From NCBI RefSeq assembly GCF_017347095.1, contig NZ_JADPRZ010000020.1, positions 1 through 54,085 on the forward strand: a stretch of DNA of 54,085 bases, in the 5' to 3' direction. Under the pieces are notes generated by a model, which saw only the letters and a list, made by a program, of their open reading frames with translations, was not told the DNA's origin and did not search any database. The stretch's first letter is position 1. Each line of letters begins with the position of its first letter. Of the stretch, positions 51,211 to 54,085 are shown piece after piece. Both the position numbers and the translations under genes were made by a program. This stretch comes from Sporosarcina sp. E16_8. Lineage in GTDB: Bacteria > Bacillota > Bacilli > Bacillales_A > Planococcaceae.

Positions 51211-52299
51211 ATGCCATTCACAACTATTTTACTAATATTACTCGCATTAGTGATCTATTTACTTTTATGTTTTTATATCGGATACAATGGCTGGGTATGG
51301 CTGAAAACGACGCAATTCGCTGCCTTTAAGAAAACTTATATTATGCTAATTGTTCTACTTAGTATGTCCTTTTTCATCGGACGGTTTTGGTCATGGTTAC
51401 CTATCCAATTCATCGGCGGATTTTGGCTCGTTCTATTTGGCTATAGTTTATTAGTATTACCCTTAATCAATCTCGCTGTCTATCTATTGAAAAAGAAATG
51501 GATTTTTCAATTCGGATTAGGGACGATCTTATTCTTTGTTGTTGTGCTCATCTATGGTTCGTATAATGCTTTGAGTCCCGTTGTCACAACGTATGAGGTG
51601 GCCATTGATAAGCCTGCAACTGAAAAAGAGTTAAAAATTGTCGTAGTGTCCGATCTTCATCTCGGGAAAATTGTCGGTGAAAAGCATCTTGAACGTTTAG
51701 TTGCAGAGGTTGAGGCATTGCGCCCTGATCTAATCTTAATTCCCGGTGATATTATCGATGACTACATTGCTCCGTACCTGGATAAAGAGATGGGGAAAAT
51801 AGTAGGAAAACTTCATGCACCACTTGGCGTTTATGCGGTACCAGGGAATCATGATTATTATGGCAATGATGTTGATCAATTAGTCATCGAAATGGATAAA
51901 ATCGGAATACATGTACTAGCAGACGAAACAGCACTCGTTGCCAATGACTTTTACATCATTGGTCGAAAAGACCTGGCGGCAATGAGTAGGATGACAACAA
52001 CAGCATTAGTTGCCGATTTAGACCAGAACAAACCACTGATTATGATGGACCATCAGCCCGTTGAATTTGACGAGGCAAGCGACGGTGGCATCGATTTGCT
52101 GTTATCGGGACATACGCATAGAGGTCAACTATTCCCCGCTAATTTAATTACTCGATTGATTTTTGAAAATCATTATGGCTATTTAAAAAAAGATCAACTT
52201 CACTCAATCGTAACTTCTGGTTTTGGTACATGGGGACCCCCTCTTAGAATCGGTAGCCGTGCTGAAATCGTAGAAATCAATCTCAAATTCCAAAAATGA
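51211..52299 (+). CDS. Membrane-anchored metallophosphoesterase (YkuE/YaeI-like)
   Basis: A 362-residue protein. The first 145 residues hold four or five membrane segments (TTILLILLALVIYLLLCFYIGY and on); the rest is a calcineurin-type phosphoesterase. Metal-site motifs are VVSDLHLGKIVG, PGDIIDD, PGNHDYYG, MDHQP and SGHTHRGQ. Related enzymes act at the membrane, for example on UDP-diacylglucosamine-like lipids or cell-wall precursors. The frame opens at 51121 but its first 30 codons are the tail of the histidine kinase pseudogene; ATG 51211, with GGGGG 9 bases upstream, is the real start. Confidence 0.88.
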   Translation: MPFTTILLILLALVIYLLLCFYIGYNGWVWLKTTQFAAFKKTYIMLIVLLSMSFFIGRFWSWLPIQFIGGFWLVLFGYSLLVLPLINLAVYLLKKKWIFQFGLGTILFFVVVLIYGSYNALSPVVTTYEVAIDKPATEKELKIVVVSDLHLGKIVGEKHLERLVAEVEALRPDLILIPGDIIDDYIAPYLDKEMGKIVGKLHAPLGVYAVPGNHDYYGNDVDQLVIEMDKIGIHVLADETALVANDFYIIGRKDLAAMSRMTTTALVADLDQNKPLIMMDHQPVEFDEASDGGIDLLLSGHTHRGQLFPANLITRLIFENHYGYLKKDQLHSIVTSGFGTWGPPLRIGSRAEIVEINLKFQK

Positions 52300-52732
52300 A
52301 AAGCAGAATAACAGGAAACATTGAGACAAAGTGTTGCTGGTAGTTAGGGTTCTTTTCAGAAGGAGAAAACAGTAAATGATTGATCCAATTAGAAATGATA
52401 AATAGAAAAGTTGAAATCGGTTGTGTAAGATAAACACTGCGTTAATACTAACTGAATGTCGCACAAGTCCCAGATTATAAAAGCAAAACAGCTGAAAGAA
52501 AAGGATTTCCTTTTCTTTCAGCTGTTTTGCTTTTCCTTATTTATTTTCAAAATCACAGACTTACATTGGAATCAATCTGAAACAAACATTCATTTGTGTA
52601 TTTCTCACTTGTTTGCTTGACTGGAACGAAATTCCTAGAAAATAAAAATGAATAATCTGTCCTAATTCTTGTTTCTGATTAATATATATATACAGGGGCT
52701 TGTACTTCAATTAAGAAGAATGGGGGGACAAC
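52300..52732. other. Intergenic stretch with terminator and LivJ promoter region
   Basis: No gene is seen. It contains the 26-bp hairpin at 52479-52534 and AT-rich sequence with TATATATATA near 52682, probably part of the promoter for the binding-protein gene. Confidence 0.5.
52479..52534. terminator. 26-bp perfect hairpin terminator
   Basis: Arms at 52479-52504 (AAAAGCAAAACAGCTG...) and 52509-52534 are perfectly complementary around the loop ATTT, with A-rich and T-rich outer ends. It lies 180 bases after the phosphoesterase gene. Confidence 0.7.
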
Positions 52733-53920
52733 ATGAAGTTTAAAAAATCTTTAGCTTTATTGTTAGCAGGAGGTTTGGTGGCAGGCATGTTAGCGGGCTG
52801 CGGTGGTAAGGCCAAAACGGGTGGAGAAAAAGATTTACCGATTATTAAAATCGCTACTCAGACACCGTTATCAGGAGGTAGTGCTGCAATTGGAGAAGTA
52901 ATTAAGCTAGGTGCACAGCTTGCATTAGACGACCAAAAGGACAAGTTTAAAGAATTGGGATTTGAGTTACAGCTTGTACCTTATGATGACCAAGCTGATC
53001 CCAAAAAAGGAGTGGCCAATGCTCAATTAATAGGTGCAGATAAATCTATATTCGCAGTTGTCGGTCACTTCAACTCAGGCGTTGCTATCCCATCTTCAGA
53101 GGTATATGAAAAATACAGTATTGCAATGGTTTCACCAGCCAACTCAGCAACAGAAGTTACGGATAGAGGATTAAAAACAGTAAATCGTATCGTTGCTCGA
53201 GATGATTCTCAAGGTCCAGCAGGAGCTGATTATGCGGTTAACACATTAAAAGCAAAGAAAATATTTATCGTTCAAGATAAAACAGCATACGGTACCGGGC
53301 TTGCGAAAGCCTTTGAAAAAGGTGCTGAAGAAGCAGGAGCTGAAATTCTTGGGTTTGAAGGGATTACGCTTGGAGAGAAAGATTTTAATGGAGTTCTAAA
53401 CCAAATCCTTTCCAAGAAACCAGATCTAGTATACTTTGGGGGAATCTACGCAGAAGGCGGGCTATTAATAAAACAAGCTCGCGAAAAAGGTATTAATATC
53501 CCTATTATGGGTGGAGATGGATTAGATTCTTCTACACTCGTTGAAATTGCTGGAGATGCAATTAAAAATACGTACATTACTACGCTAGCAGGAGATCCTA
53601 ATAAATCAGAAGCTGGCAAAGAATTTATGGAGAGGTACAAAGAAAAAAATAATCGAGATGCAGAAGCATACTCAGTTTACGGCTATGACACAATGGGTGT
53701 GGTATTAAAAGGTGTCGAGAATGCAATTAAAGTGAATAATAATAAATTGCCGACACGCGAACAAGTAAGAGATGCTGTTCGTGGTATAAAAGATTATCAA
53801 GGTGTGTTGACACAAGTAAGCTTTGACGACATTGGTGACAATGAGTATGCAAAAGTGTTTATATTTAATTACAAAGAAGCTAGTTATCCACCGCAATTAG
53901 AAGGTGAAGTCGAAAATTAA
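52733..53920 (+). CDS. Branched-chain amino-acid ABC transporter, LivJ-like binding lipoprotein
   Basis: A 395-residue periplasmic-binding-protein type I lipoprotein, with a lipobox at Cys23 (VAGMLAGC). The mature part starts IIKIATQTPLSGGSAAIGEVIKLGAQLALDD; FAVVGHFNSGVAIPSSEVYEKYSIAMVSPANSA forms the ligand cleft and YAVNTLKAKKIFIVQDKTAYGTGLAKAFEKG the hinge region. This outline is typical of LivJ/BraC. GGGGGG precedes the ATG. The permease and ATPase genes would be expected downstream, beyond the repeat at the window edge. Confidence 0.93.
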   Translation: MKFKKSLALLLAGGLVAGMLAGCGGKAKTGGEKDLPIIKIATQTPLSGGSAAIGEVIKLGAQLALDDQKDKFKELGFELQLVPYDDQADPKKGVANAQLIGADKSIFAVVGHFNSGVAIPSSEVYEKYSIAMVSPANSATEVTDRGLKTVNRIVARDDSQGPAGADYAVNTLKAKKIFIVQDKTAYGTGLAKAFEKGAEEAGAEILGFEGITLGEKDFNGVLNQILSKKPDLVYFGGIYAEGGLLIKQAREKGINIPIMGGDGLDSSTLVEIAGDAIKNTYITTLAGDPNKSEAGKEFMERYKEKNNRDAEAYSVYGYDTMGVVLKGVENAIKVNNNKLPTREQVRDAVRGIKDYQGVLTQVSFDDIGDNEYAKVFIFNYKEASYPPQLEGEVEN

Positions 53921-53949
53921 GTAGGTTGATGGTTATGTTTCATTTTGAC

Positions 53950-54085
53950 TGTCTAGCTCCAGGCGCCAACTCCTCTGGTCATAAGTCAGACCGGCTACGT
54001 GGCAAAGAACGCCACTTCGCCGCCCCGTCTTATGCCTGTCGGAGCTGTGCGGCGCCTTGCGCTTTTCATGATGTCTAGTTCCAGG
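53950..54085. repeat. Structured intergenic repeat, start of a direct tandem (122-bp period)
   Basis: The unit starts TGTCTAGCTCCAGG at 53950 and a second copy starts TGTCTAGTTCCAGG at 54072, cut by the window end. Nested inverted repeats are AGCTCC/GGAGCT (53955-53960, 54041-54046), CATAAG/CTTATG (53980-53985, 54029-54034) and GTGGC/GCCAC (53999-54003, 54011-54015). It is GC-rich and non-coding. Similar long-hairpin repeats are scattered in Bacillaceae and Planococcaceae genomes, from general knowledge. Confidence 0.7.

Overview
The window looks like a chromosomal segment of a low-GC, Gram-positive endospore-former relative (Bacillales; Planococcaceae such as Sporosarcina would fit). The evidence is purine-rich AGGAGG-type ribosome binding sites, intrinsic terminators after most units, lipoprotein signal peptides on the solute-binding proteins, a class I preQ1 riboswitch, and Bacillus-type hxlAB, HxlR, YesL and queCDE genes. 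The genus is an inference. No tRNA, rRNA, CRISPR or prophage was seen.

Region 1 (1-8590) is a formaldehyde module. zwf, pgi and gnd (leftward; gnd is cut by the window edge) diverge from hxlA and hxlB. Together they make a dissimilatory ribulose monophosphate cycle: formaldehyde plus Ru5P gives hexulose-6-P, then F6P, G6P, 6-phosphogluconate, and back to Ru5P plus CO2. An HxlR-family regulator lies 1.6 kb further on. A two-box operator-like module of constant geometry occurs in front of zwf, hxlA and the regulator gene. A HAD phosphatase, a cyclase-family gene remnant and a sulfatase share the region.

Region 2 (9141-28252) is the most unusual part. It holds a YesL-like protein, a three-gene sugar ABC importer without its ATPase, and a regulator with a degenerate GGDEF-like domain and a C-terminal winged helix. 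An eight-gene operon follows: an SDR, a DapA-like aldolase, a zinc-less MDR, two Gfo/Idh/MocA dehydrogenases, an FAD oxidoreductase, a TIM-barrel isomerase and an orphan protein. A second three-gene unit encodes a DUF4838 protein, a second FAD oxidoreductase and a tandem GNAT. A palindrome (RAGAC-TT-GTCTY) in both control regions ties importer and operon together. It looks like a dedicated pathway for an oxidised or modified sugar or glycoside that I cannot match to a described pathway.

Region 3 (28428-38400) has an IS1182 remnant, a MATE exporter, and a leftward five-gene unit: an enhancer-binding-like regulator that has lost its sigma-54 contact loop, a class III aminotransferase and a polar amino-acid ABC importer. 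These diverge from an M20 amidohydrolase, with an MFS carrier beyond it. The set suggests import, deacylation and transamination of an N-acylated amino compound.

Region 4 (38700-54085) is mixed: a GDYXXLXY/DUF2157 pair, a prolyl 4-hydroxylase, queCDE under a preQ1 riboswitch, a DUF378 protein, a LysM-SH3-NlpC/P60 hydrolase, a TetR/CoxG-like/3-ketosteroid-dehydrogenase-like set, decayed IS630 and histidine-kinase genes, a metallophosphoesterase and a LivJ-like binding protein. Dispersed non-coding repeats, including two copies of a MITE-like element, are scattered through regions 2 to 4.
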